DNA of 64,000 nt from Epiperipatus broadwayi. Lineage: Eukaryota > Onychophora > Udeonychophora > Euonychophora > Peripatidae. The notes beneath the pieces were generated by a model. That model saw only the letters and a program-made list of their open reading frames with translations, made no database searches and had not been told where the DNA came from. Below, piece by piece: positions 50,448 through 60,080 of this stretch. A program made the position numbers and the translations under genes. Each line of letters opens with the position of its first letter. Position 1 is the first letter of the stretch. The stretch covers positions 556,001 to 620,000 of the forward strand of contig JAQFVV010006543.1 of assembly GCA_028023455.1 (NCBI GenBank), read 5' to 3'.

Positions 50448-50578
50448 GGGATGGAGCAGAATATGGTAGAAATTAGAGTGGGGAATGGAAAATAAAGTGG
50501 TTAACAAGTTTCTCTGGGTATAATTGCCGAGAGATTCTTGACTTCATTCAAGAAGAAGCTATATCACATCACATCGAT
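50448..50578 (+). mobile_element. 5'-truncated LINE 3' end inserted in the outer transposon
   Basis: The sequence ggatggagcagaatatgg to ggtttctctgggtataattg and catcacatcgatga matches the 3' end of the LINE at 52130-52312. The inner transposon copy lacks it at the homologous place (around 49640-49660), so it is an insertion about 130 bp long. Confidence 0.8.
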
Positions 50579-50944
50579 GAATCTGATTTCTTACCAGTTT
50601 ACAAACGAGCCACACCTTCGAAAATAGCGATAATGATTAAAATACATATGAAAAAAATGTCAAATTAAATACTGTAGTTAATAAAAAAAAGTAAAAAATG
50701 TTTGTCTTGTATCAATTTTTTTCAAATATTTGTTATTTTTTATTAGTCATACTTTATTTTCTTATTTTTTTAATGCGAATTTTAAAGTAATTTTTCATTG
50801 TTGCTTTGCTTTTATGTGAATTCTGAAAATTACAGACCCTATCCCCCATTTTTCAAGGTAAGTTAAGTCTATTTTTGTGCAATTTTTTTTTACTGTGAGT
50901 TTTTTGTGGAACCTATCTACCGCATAAAATGAGACCCAGGTGTA

Positions 50945-51720
50945 TATACAAATCAGATCTTTTATTTGCAAACGATGTCTTCTTGTGCATAAAAGAAAGG
51001 GAAGATATGGAAGTTATGCTGAGGACATGCACAAGGGTGGGTAAAGAGATGGGGGTTAAATTGAGTGAAAAAAAATCAAAAGTAATGAATTAATACTGGG
51101 GAAAGTGAAGGCAAAGAATTTTTATTGGGGAATATAAAGTTAAGTATGGTGAACCAGTATAACTATTTAGGAATCATTTTAAGTAATCAGAGAAATCGCT
51201 TGGATGAATGGAGAAAAAATTGATTAATGCAGCAAAGAAAAAAGAGACAGGTAAAGAAATTAACAGTGTTTTTATATAATAAATATGATATAGCTAGAAT
51301 TGTATGGAAGGGAGTGGCAGTAGCAAGATTAACATTTGGTAATGATGCATTATGTGTTATTAAAAAAAGTGTTAGATTACTTAAAAAAATTATAAAGAGA
51401 AGTAGAAAGACAAGCATTGGATGCAGTTGTGTGGATGGCAAACAAGATAATTCAAGGAAAAATGGGATGGTCAAGATTTTAAATGAGAGATTCAAAAAGC
51501 AAAATAAAAATGCTCAGTAGATTTCAGTTTATGGGTAATAAGAGAATAGCCAAAATTCTATTTAATTGGGTTATAGGTAAAGGGAAGGCAAGTATGCAGA
51601 ATTGGATAAAGAATTTATGTCAGTATATTTATACAAAAGGTGGGATGATTGTGTTGGGAGAATTGCTGAGTGTTATAGCTGCAAGAAATGAAATAGGAGA
51701 ATAGATGCATTAATAAATAA
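50945..51720 (+). pseudogene. LINE reverse transcriptase, C-terminal half
   Basis: Just after the transposon, LLFANDVFLCIKERED (50959 onward) is block C. The usual FADD has become FAND (codon aac), which destroys a catalytic Asp. KLSEKKSKVM and YNYLGIIL follow as blocks D and E. Further frames (51227-51520, 51483-51704) continue the thumb and linker region. Frame changes and stops are present. Confidence 0.8.
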
Positions 51721-51727
51721 TAGGAAG

Positions 51728-52111
51728 TTGGAGAGATCGAGAACTAATATGGAGTGTAAAAATAGTTTAAATATATATAAAAATAAACAGAATATTAAGT
51801 ACGACTTAATTTATGATAATAGCAAGGAAAGTAGTTTGCTGTTTAAGCCTCAAACAGGATCTTTAACAAGAAAATATATACATAAATGGAAAAATGTGAG
51901 TGATTTAGTGTGCAAATTGTGTAAGGAAGGCATAGAAAATATTAGACATCTGTTAATTGAATGTAAATGCCTGAATACAGAAAGGTTACAAATAATGAAG
52001 TTGTGGAAGAATAAATATAAACAAAGTGATTATACAGAAAGTAGGTTATTGTTTTTTATGCTGGGTTTGGGAAAAGGTAAGAGGAATTTAGATATAAAGG
52101 TCATGGAGTGA
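51728..52111 (+). pseudogene. LINE C-terminal CCHC domain
   Basis: A 127-codon open segment contains KWKNVSDLVCKLCKEG and IRHLLIECKC, a C-x2-C-x8-H-x4-C zinc motif that ends many endonuclease-type LINE polyproteins and aids RNA or DNA binding. It ends 200 bp before the 3' tail. An inverted second copy lies at 52521-52877. Confidence 0.82.
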
Positions 52112-52520
52112 CAAAGATTACGTTGTGGAAATGGAAGCGAGCAGTATAGAGAAGAATATGGGAAGAACTTAGGGTGGGGAATGGAAATGGAAGGTAAAGT
52201 GTCTAACAGGTTTCTCTGGGCATTGTGACTGAGAGATTCCCGACTTTGTATAAAGAGAACTCAAAGTGCATTGCATTTAATGGATGTGATGCGATGTGAT
52301 GCATTGTGACTTTAATTGAAATTCTTATGCTTAAGAATACTGTGATGAATATTTACATAACACTTACATTTTTAATTATCATGTATACAATTGCAAGATT
52401 AAATACTATGATTAGTTATAACACAAATATGATCTTTCCCACTCATAAATCAATTGTTGAATTTTTGTAAAGTAAAAATAAGTATCATCCTTGAATTAAA
52501 CTTCATTGGCATACAGACTT

Positions 52521-52877
52521 TCCATTCCCCACCCTAAGTTTTTTACATATTCTTCTCTATCCTGCACCATCCCATTTCCACAACATAATCTTTGTCAACT
52601 CCATGACCTTTATATCTAAGTCCCCCTCCTTTTCCCAAACCCAGCATAAAAACCAAGAACCCACTTTATATATAATCACTTTGTTTATATTTATTTTCCC
52701 ATAACTTCATGCCTAATATTTTCTATGCCTTCCTTACACAACTTGCAGACTAAATCACCGCATTTTTGCATTTATGGGTATATTCTTTTGTTGCTAACGA
52801 TCCTGTTTGAGCCTTAAACAGTAAACTACTTTCATTGCTATTATCATAAATTTACTTGCACCCAATATTCTGTTTAC
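52521..52877 (-). mobile_element. Inverted LINE fragment
   Basis: The minus strand matches 51781-52183 of the neighbouring LINE, including the CCHC region and the gggtggggaatgga segment, at roughly 85-90% by eye. It lacks the terminal 130 bp with the tail. Together the two form a large inverted repeat with a spacer of about 340 bp. Confidence 0.85.
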
Positions 52878-52914
52878 TTATATATATATATATAAATAAA
52901 CAAAAATAGATCTT

Positions 52915-53280
52915 TATTATAGTGCCACCTATTGGAAACTTGAGCAATTAGAGACTACTAGATATTTGTACATTAATAATCAATGGGAAAATTAATGCCT
53001 ACAGTTAATAAAGAATTAAGGTTAATAAAATACATAGGTACTCACTTGGAGTCAAATTTACATAATTGTTCAGGCAGATTAGCTTGAGTTAAAAACCATG
53101 TTTGAATATTAGATTTTTAAGTTGAATAAGAAAATGAAGTTAAAGGTGGATAATGCTTATTTACATTATTTATATATAGCATTGAATCCCTTAATATCAT
53201 ATACTCACTGATTTCTCAAGCTTACTATAGATGGCACTAGAACAAAGAATTGCTCCTTGTTATTGTTAATGATACATTTA
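52915..53280 (+). repeat. Family A-related SINE-like repeat with inverted ends
   Basis: The left end tagtgccacctattggaaacttgagcaa is complementary to the right end cttactatagatggcactag. The middle has the segment tttacataattgttcaggcag and gcttgagttaaaaa, related to the tRNA-like part of the 38.7-kb and 54.0-kb copies. No ribozyme core remains. Confidence 0.6.
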
Positions 53281-53747
53281 TAGTTTTAATCTACACTATT
53301 AATATTGTAAACATAATGATAGAAAATTTAAAATTCTACACAATTATTTATGTAGTCTTTTCCTGCTAGGAGGAATTCAAGTGTAGCCAGATGATAGTAC
53401 ATTTGATAGTGATAACAATTAATTTTTATCACTATAAAATTACTTACAAAATTAAATTCTATTTTTCCTCACTTAAATAAGCTGCATTAAGTCTTTTATA
53501 AAATGTAATTTTTTTAACATATATTTACTTGGGTCAGAGCAAATTTATTGTTAAAGATAAATAATTAGTAATTCTTCTTCAGAATACTATACTTTTTACT
53601 ATAGATGCTCTATTTCTGCAAGGTTTTTAACAGTTTGGTATTTTTTTAGACTGGCCACATAGGAGAAATTCACATCCAGGATTTTTAGTTCACTAATCAT
53701 TATATATATATATATTGGTCCTATTTCCATTGCACTTATTGTTTTAT

Positions 53748-53828
53748 ATATTATTATTATTATTATTATTATTATCATTATCGTCGTCATCATCATCATT
53801 GTTATTATTATTGTTATTATTATTATTT
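53748..53828. repeat. TTA/TCA trinucleotide microsatellite
   Basis: An imperfect run of tta, then tca and ttg triplets. A shorter cat/cac run at 38311-38340 occupies the corresponding place in the other paralogous block. Confidence 0.93.
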
Positions 53829-53934
53829 CCTAAGAGTCATTATTTCAATTTCCAAAAAATGTATGACTTTTGCTGAAGTTTTATAGCTATTTTAAGGAAC
53901 AAACATCATTCACCCCTCTAACACACAATATAGG

Positions 53935-54285
53935 ATAAAACAAGAATAACTCTCCATCCTTTTGCCGTCTATAGTAAACTTGAGTAATCAGTTATTACTA
54001 GGTATTACTTACTACTAGTTAATAGAAAACAGATGCCTGCCATTTAAAAAAATAAGTAAAATATACAATTTGCCACCTAGAATCAGATCTACATAACTGT
54101 TCATGCAAGTTAGTTTGAGTTCAAATCCCAGACATTAGGTTTTAGCTTGAATAACATAATGAAATTAACTATGGATCATTGATACGTATTTGCATTATTC
54201 TATTAATATCTTGTAATAACTGATTACTCAAGCTTACTATAGATGGTGCTAGAGCAAAGATTCCCTCCTATTTTATCATTAATGA
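53935..54285 (+). repeat. Family A-related SINE-like repeat with inverted ends
   Basis: The ends gataaaacaag/gccgtctatagtaaacttgagtaatcag and ctgattactcaagcttactatagatgg/ttttatcat are inverted copies of each other. The middle carries a tRNA-like tract (agatctacataactgttcatgcaagttag, gagttcaaatccc). At about 54160-54200, gaaattaactatggatcattgat aligns with the ribozyme's GAAAC-TAGTC-GGATATTGGAT but the core is lost. It is a decayed relative of the ribozyme family. Confidence 0.65.
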
Positions 54286-54789
54286 TACATTTATAATTTT
54301 AATCAATACTATTAATATTGTAGACATAATAATAGAAAAGTTAAAATTATTTTAATTATAGATGCACTCTTTTTTTTCTTAGAAGAAATTCAAGTGAAGC
54401 TAGATGCTTGTAGCTTTTTTTAGTGATAAGGACCAATCGTTACCAGTATAGTCGTGAAAGTAACTTTACATTCTCATCATCTTTAAAGCCACCATGAATC
54501 TTATGGCCGATGATACCACAAAATAAAGTTTAGTGTCCATAAACTACTTATGATCATCTTCAACTTTGCTTTTTTTTAATTGTTTTAACAAAAATGTTTT
54601 TCCCCCAATTATTGTCTTTATCTGTCATTTGATTAGAAAGATTAATATCAACACCACCTTCACATGATTTCTCATATGCTTTTAAAAGAAGTTATTTTCA
54701 TTTAAATCTAGACTGATCTATTTTAAAGTTGACTAATCAATAAAAAAAATGCAGTGCTATAAAATTTCCAAATCTACAAAAGCAACTAC

Positions 54790-56278
54790 TTTTTGTTTTT
54801 GGCTTTAATTTCATCACTGAAGGCCCAGATTTTATGCTGAAAATAATGCATATAGTTGTTATGCAACTGACATCTCTGAAAGATATCAAAACTAGTCTCG
54901 TGTCCACTCTAAGTAGATATGCAACCAAGATAGTCTGACTTTGAAACTTTAAATTGTTTTAAAAAATATTTAATTTAAATAAAGGAACAGTGACTACTAG
55001 ATATATAAGTGTAATCATTTCAACTCTGAAAATGAGTCTTCACTGATGAAATCAAATTCTGGTAATTGATCAATCTGGAGATTGGGATGTTTATACAGCC
55101 TGGTGTTTACAATAGATTTCCTTAGAGTAGGATTAAGACAATTGCTTTCAGAAGCATGTAAATAGACATATACAAGAGGTCACATGATATCTGTCATTAG
55201 TATTAATCTTACTAACAAAGGGGGGGGGAGGTACTACAATTGTATACAACTGTATTTCTAAAATGTATAGAAACTGGCCTAGTGACAGATCTGTGCAGCA
55301 AAGATGGTCTGAATTTAAAACCTTAGAGTTTCTTAAAATTTCACAATAATATCTTGTAAAAAGATAGCTCCCAGTTATGTACATATACTAATTCAAGATT
55401 TGAATGCTTCACTTTACTGGTGGAGTCAAAATCCAAAATATGATCATGACAGAGATACCAGATTTTACAGAACTTTATCATTTGGTGCCTATTAATTGTG
55501 CAGTAGATAGCTCATGGGTATGAAGAAATAACTGCTTTTGAATAATAGATATGCTCTTAATGGCAGTGAAATTGTGTAATATTCTTACAGAAACTGAGAT
55601 TCTAAGGACAATGTAATAAAGCTTTCTAAAAATAAAGCATCTTTTATAAAGTCATGTTTGGATTCTACAATCTTGAAGCTGTGATAAAATTAAAAATTAC
55701 AGTATATAAAAAAAACTATTTCCACCTAGTATACAAATTGATTATCATAAAAACACTTTTACATAATATACCCGAGCACTTTCTAATTGTTATCTGATTT
55801 TTTTCAAAAACTTATTCATGCTGATGGAGATGCTACCAATTGTAATGATACATGGTCAAAAGTCATAATATTCGAAACAATACTCTCAGTCCTGATCTTA
55901 TCTGATATTAAAAAAATTGATGATGAAATTCTAGATTGTGTATTATTTTATAATTGCATCACAACCAGTAACTATTCTCAGTGTATTGATACAGACCAAT
56001 TAGTTTTTGGTGTCACAACTAAAGGTAATATCTCTAATGTTTTACTTGATAACAACTGCTATGTTCAACATCATCTAAAACTATTGCATTGTCATAGCAA
56101 GATTCAGTACTGTGTAGTTGATACCAAATATAGTCACTGTGAATGTTATATAACATGACTTTATCTGACAACTTCATTTCATTCCATACTACATAATATT
56201 ACCTTCAAATTCATTGAATCAATACCATTTCTGTATTAATGCTATAATCACTAATCACCAGATACATGCAGACATTTT
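54790..56278. repeat. Paralogous block segment, copy 2 (with decayed ribozyme repeats)
   Basis: This is colinear with parts of 39.3-42.6 kb. At 55030-55100, actgatgaaatc and ctggagattgggatg align with the family A hammerhead region but lack its pairing. The 123-codon plus-strand frame at 55787-56158 is the longest here; its counterpart at about 41940-42430 is broken, and I recognise no domain, so I do not call it a gene. Confidence 0.55.
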
Positions 56279-56814
56279 CAGGGCCAATCAGAGAGGACAG
56301 AACAGACAGTTGCCTCAGGCCTTGCAATATTAGGGGCCTCAACTTGGCAACTCAAAATGTTAATCAAAAATATAGAAGGCAAAACAAATATCATAGCTCA
56401 TAGAACAGCCTTGATTTTACAGTTAAATTTCACAAAAAAATATTTGAGTTTAACTTTTCCAAAATTCCACGAGTAGAAAATGTAAGCCAGTTTAGAGATG
56501 AGGTGCTAATTTGAAAACTCTGTGATGAAAGCGACTGCAGAGCTGGGTGACCAGCAGAACTAATGGTCTCAGCCCCCTTTCAGTCACTTGTGGCTAACAG
56601 TTTTATAGTACTAACAGTGCTAGAGTGAATCTACCTTATCCGTGTGTTAGCTGGATCTGATCTGCTTGCTCATTTCTGCAACTTGTAACTAATTTCAGCT
56701 CTGTAAGTAAAAACTCTCTTTTCTTCTCTCTTTTCCCACATTCTTATTTTAAATTTTGAAGGGCCTCTCAAATATTAGTTGCCTCGAGCCTTGCATTTTC
56801 TCTGAAAGGCCCTG
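56279..56814. mobile_element. hAT-like MITE
   Basis: The ends cagggccaatcagaga and, inverted, cagggcctttcagaga match well, with subterminal gttgcctcaggccttgca and its complement. It interrupts the paralogous segment. The flanks share only gaca of an expected 8-bp duplication, and the homologous site in copy 1 has about 55 extra bases, so the junction has been altered. Confidence 0.7.
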
Positions 56815-57590
56815 GACAACATAACAGTAGTAGTCATATAAAAAACTTTAATCTGAAGATTTCAGGATCAATTCTAGACTGAAAAACATAAATAAATAAA
56901 AAGGTTTGATTCAGACTGACTAGTTAATAGTTGGATGATTAATTTGATACTATCAAGGAAATTATTCTTCACACATGCACTATTAAATCGTCACACACTC
57001 TCTCATCAATAAATGTTTTAAAATCATATATTGACCATATATGCTTGGAGCTTAATCTTTTAAACTAAATTTATTGACTTTGCCAGAATTTGGCACTTTA
57101 TCTTATTGCTAATCTGATGTTTAAATGTTGTATTACTTGCACATGTTCAGATTATATATCTGTAGGGAAGTGAAAGTTTTTAATTTTTTACTAGCATGTA
57201 AAAAGTATTTTCTTTCTATAATATTTCATATGTATAAATCATTATATTACCAATTGTTACATATACATCGAGAAGCTTCAATAAGGGAGGTAGTTAAAAA
57301 TGACAAATTTTATCTTCCTTGTAATATATGATCTGAATTTATTCAAATAATATGCCAATTTACAAATCAAGTTAGTAATAAGATTAGGTCTTAAATTCAG
57401 GCACTGTCAATAAATGTTGATTTATTTAAAGAATAAGCTCTAAGAAAAGATGGATCTCTATGATTTTTAAAACATTAATTGACAGGGTCTATTTAATAGC
57501 ACATGTATGAAGGGTAAATTTCTTCCATAATATTTTATTTGTGTATAATGTGCTATATTAACAAATATTACACATACAACATATTATATA
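56815..57590. other. AT-rich DNA, paralogous block continues
   Basis: Up to about 56970 the sequence matches 42597-42720. Beyond that only weak similarity was seen. The 68-codon frame at 57125-57331 has no recognisable domain. Confidence 0.5.
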
Positions 57591-57830
57591 TATATTGCTT
57601 ACAATAACTCCCCTCATATACACTTTAATGCAAATTTTTTTTAATATAATTCCTTTATTTTCCTGACAGTTTTGACTGTCCTGCAATCTTCCTCAGAGCA
57701 TTCTTAATCTCCTCTACACTCTGATGAAGATTGCAGGACAATCAAAACTGTCAGAAAAATAAAGGAATTTTTATTTTTAAAAAAATTGCATTAAAGTGTA
57801 TATGAGGAGAATTATTGTAAGCAATATATA
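57591..57830. mobile_element. Palindromic ribozyme-like element (family D)
   Basis: Arms 57591-57698 and about 57719-57830 are inverted copies around a loop of about 20 bases. Each arm, read outward from the loop, contains a hammerhead-like block: CTGATGA (right) or CTGAGGA (left), then AGATT-gcaggac-AATC or -AGTC, AAAAC, TGTC. The G of GAAA is A in both arms. No target duplication could be defined. Confidence 0.6.
57721..57753 (+). ncRNA. Degenerate hammerhead-like motif (family D)
   Basis: CTGATGA, helix II gatt/aatc, then AAAAC-TGTC. The catalytic G12 is replaced by A and helix I is only about 2 pairs, so it should be inactive. The mirror copy on the minus strand (57662-57695) has the same G-to-A change. 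Confidence 0.45.
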
Positions 57831-58592
57831 GATAATACCTTAATTGTAATAACATTACTTATCCTAGGGATTTTTTATCTTACGTAATAGTAAATTTTGC
57901 CATCCTTTTCCTTTTAAAAACATTTGATGTTTTAAAAGTAATGATGCTATTCTAGACTTTAATATATCAGATCATAAATTCATTAAAAGAAGTCAGTTAA
58001 AAAAATAATGTATTATTATTGTTTAAATATAAGCCATCATTCCTACACAATGCTACACATTGTTTTTAAATATCACCTTTTTCATTGCTCTTTGGATAAT
58101 ATAACAATGGAATGACATATTCAATATCATTTTTCATATTGAAGTCTGACAAACAGCCATAAAAAGACTATGCATGGCAAATAGCATTCTGCTACCTCTA
58201 GCAACTTAAAAAAGACATCAAGGATAAAAAGAAATTATTGGTTCTTTTTACGGATCTGTGTTATCTGTATGGAATCTTTCCCAAAACCCTTCTCTTGAGA
58301 CTAAGGATGAGTTTTGCTTTGGCAATCATATTTTGATTCAATTAGGTTTTCTAGCATTGACAGAGCTGTGATTTAATGTACCATGTTATCATAGAAATCT
58401 TCATTCTGATCATGTTTGGTTGACCACACAGCAACAAGCTTAGAATATGTCTGCAATCTCTCGAGTGGAACAACAACTTTAGTATTCCATAAATATATAT
58501 TTAATTGCAATAAATAGCTCATATTTTTATTCAAAAATAACATTTGATATATCATTGAGTGACTAACCAGAGTATGTCCATTTATTCAAAAC

Positions 58593-58840
58593 AGTACAAA
58601 CTTTCCATGCAGTAGTACCACCCAGTGCAAGCCCTAGTGATCAATAGATTCAAGAAAGTTTGCACATAAAATCCCTATCTAGTGCCTACTCATGCAATAT
58701 CCCCATACTAGTTTTTAGCTTGTGGCTTTCATCAGTGGTATGCCTTGGATCTGATAGTACTGCACTAGATAGGAATTTTATTTACAAATTTTTTTGAATC
58801 CATTGATTACTAAGGCTTGCACCAGGTGGCACTACTGTAT
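58593..58840 (-). mobile_element. Ribozyme element with inverted arms (family A, minus)
   Basis: The left arm (58593-58685: acaaactttccatgcagtag, gcaagccctagtgatcaat) and right arm (58766-58840) are complementary and enclose a minus-strand hammerhead. The right arm ends at ctactgtatgg, directly followed by a LINE 3' fragment. No target duplication was found. Confidence 0.75.
58700..58741 (-). ncRNA. Hammerhead ribozyme, decayed (family A, 58.7 kb)
   Basis: On the minus strand the core CTGATGA is intact and helix II is AGC-cacaa-GCT, where other copies have GGC-cacaa-GCC: both sides of one pair have changed and pairing is kept. GAAA is AAAA (G12 lost), and the cleavage triplet is GTA. Helix I is reduced. 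It is probably inactive. Confidence 0.7.
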
Positions 58841-58945
58841 GGGGAATGTAAAATTAAGCAGCTAACAGGTTTCTCTGGGTATAATTGCTGGGAAATTCTT
58901 GGACTTCATTTAAGAAGAAGCTACAGTACATCACATCACATTACT
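58841..58945 (+). mobile_element. 5'-truncated LINE 3' end
   Basis: gggaatgtaaaattaagcag, ctaacaggtttctctggg and catcacatcacatta match the 3' end of the 46.3-52.3 kb LINE and the fragment at 50448. It abuts the ribozyme element at 58840. Confidence 0.8.
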
Positions 58946-59279
58946 GTTATTAACAGCTTGTGCAACCATGTGAAGTGGTGATATGCGTGATATTTATGTA
59001 GAAATTGATAATCTACATTATTTGCATTGAGTGTGTTATTATTTATCTGATAGTTATTTACAAATCATGTTAAACCATTTGCTTTTTTCTCTCTCCATAC
59101 TCGATGTCATCAGGCAAGCAATTTAATGCATTGTACGTTTCATTTTAAATGACAAGCTTTAAAAAATGCTGCAGATGACTTTTCAGCATTAAACATGCCT
59201 AAAAGTGTTTTATGATTTGCTATGATGAACTAAAACTGTTCAGATAACTATAATAAAATAGCACATATAAACAGCAACT

Positions 59280-60080
59280 TTCTATCTTCAGATCATAATA
59301 TTCTGCCTCATTGGAAATGGCTATTAATTTTTTTAATTTGATAATAGCCTAATATTAGTTAACACCTCATTTCCATTTAGCTTTTTTATTAAGCAGCTGA
59401 TAGAAAGGTTTGACACGTATAATTTTGTGTTGAGATAAATTTTTGTATTAGATAATGAGACCCAAAAAAGCCAGGAGCTCTCTTTTGTTCAATGTGGTTC
59501 TTTCTACTTCCCTCATAACCAAGAAATTTTATTTCTTTGGTCTTGAATACATACTTGAATTTACTGAAAAGGTTCTGATGATCTACAAAAATTTGTCTTT
59601 ACAATTATGCACTAGCAAGAAATCATTAAAATAGAAATGGCTTCTAATATTCCAGTTTCACCGTTGGACAATGACTGGGAAACAGATATTCCAATGATAA
59701 TCTATTCTTTTAAGTCCTTCATGTGTAATAATAACCAGTATTCTTGAAGTTTTATCTTACAGCTAGAGATAGCATAACTGTGGTCAAATTTTTGAAAATA
59801 CTGCTCACAAAATAGAAAGTTTCTGTTTAATTGAAAGCAGGGGTAAATGATCAAGAACCAGAGTTTGACAATGTTCATCAGTAATCTGCAAATATATCAC
59901 ACCATTCTTTTTAATAATGAGTACTGCAGAAGTAAGTTGTTTTGAGAACAATATTAGTTCCATAATCCCATTGGCTTATGGACTACCCAATTCTTTATCA
60001 AACTTTGTCTTTAATGCAAAGAGCAATGTTTGACAATGGCAGCATGATCTTTTTAGAAATACATAGATAAATAGGTGAAT
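59280..60080 (-). pseudogene. Decayed Ty3/gypsy reverse transcriptase (second lineage)
   Basis: Read on the minus strand and allowing frame changes: ANGIMELILFSKQLTSAV, LIIKKNGVIYLQ (59887-59913 region), LVLDHLPLLSIKQKL, FNDFLLVHNCKD (59595-59630, in place of YLDDFLV), then KTKEIKFLGYE (59512-59538) and connection-domain remnants (IQKFIS) down to about 59280. The order matches gypsy reverse transcriptase. Catalytic YLDD has become FND. It is unlike the 8-12 kb element in sequence and much older. Mag-type or another gypsy lineage is plausible. Confidence 0.72.

Larger units (their letters stand above)
48909..50942. mobile_element. TA-inserting DNA transposon (outer copy), pogo/Tc1-like MITE
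   Basis: The ends are cacctgggtctcgttttatg and its near-complement (gagacccaggtg), flanked by TA (48907-48908 and 50943-50944). The two ends differ internally: the left reads gtggattatttta, the right reads, inverted, gcggtagataggttcc. It lies in the LINE reverse transcriptase between blocks B and C. A second copy in opposite orientation (49241-50207) and a LINE 3' fragment (50448-50578) have inserted into it. No transposase is visible. Motif and TA target suggest the Tc1/mariner-pogo superfamily. Confidence 0.85.
46283..52312 (+). mobile_element. LINE with SGNH-like, endonuclease, RT and CCHC domains
   Basis: A decayed non-LTR retrotransposon runs from a 5'-truncated SGNH-like domain to a 3' tail rich in gatgtgatgcgatg. 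Domain order is SGNH hydrolase-like, apurinic-type endonuclease, reverse transcriptase, C-terminal CCHC. The 3' end (ggtttctctgggcattgtgactgagagattcc, then the tail) recurs in fragments at 50448 and 58841, which defines the family's 3' terminus. The coding region has many stops and is split by DNA transposons at 48909-50942. The clade cannot be fixed by eye; an endonuclease-encoding clade of the I/R1 or CR1 type is likely. Confidence 0.85.

Noticed and set aside
51187-51495. 102-codon minus-strand frame
   Set aside because: It is antisense to the LINE C-terminal half and has no recognisable motif.
55787-56158. 123-codon plus-strand frame in the second paralogous block
   Set aside because: The colinear copy near 41.94-42.43 kb is not open and no domain was recognised, so conservation as a protein is not supported.
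59570-59590. ctgatgatctac, another CTGATGA match
   Set aside because: It is part of the antisense gypsy reverse transcriptase remnant and lacks the other ribozyme elements.
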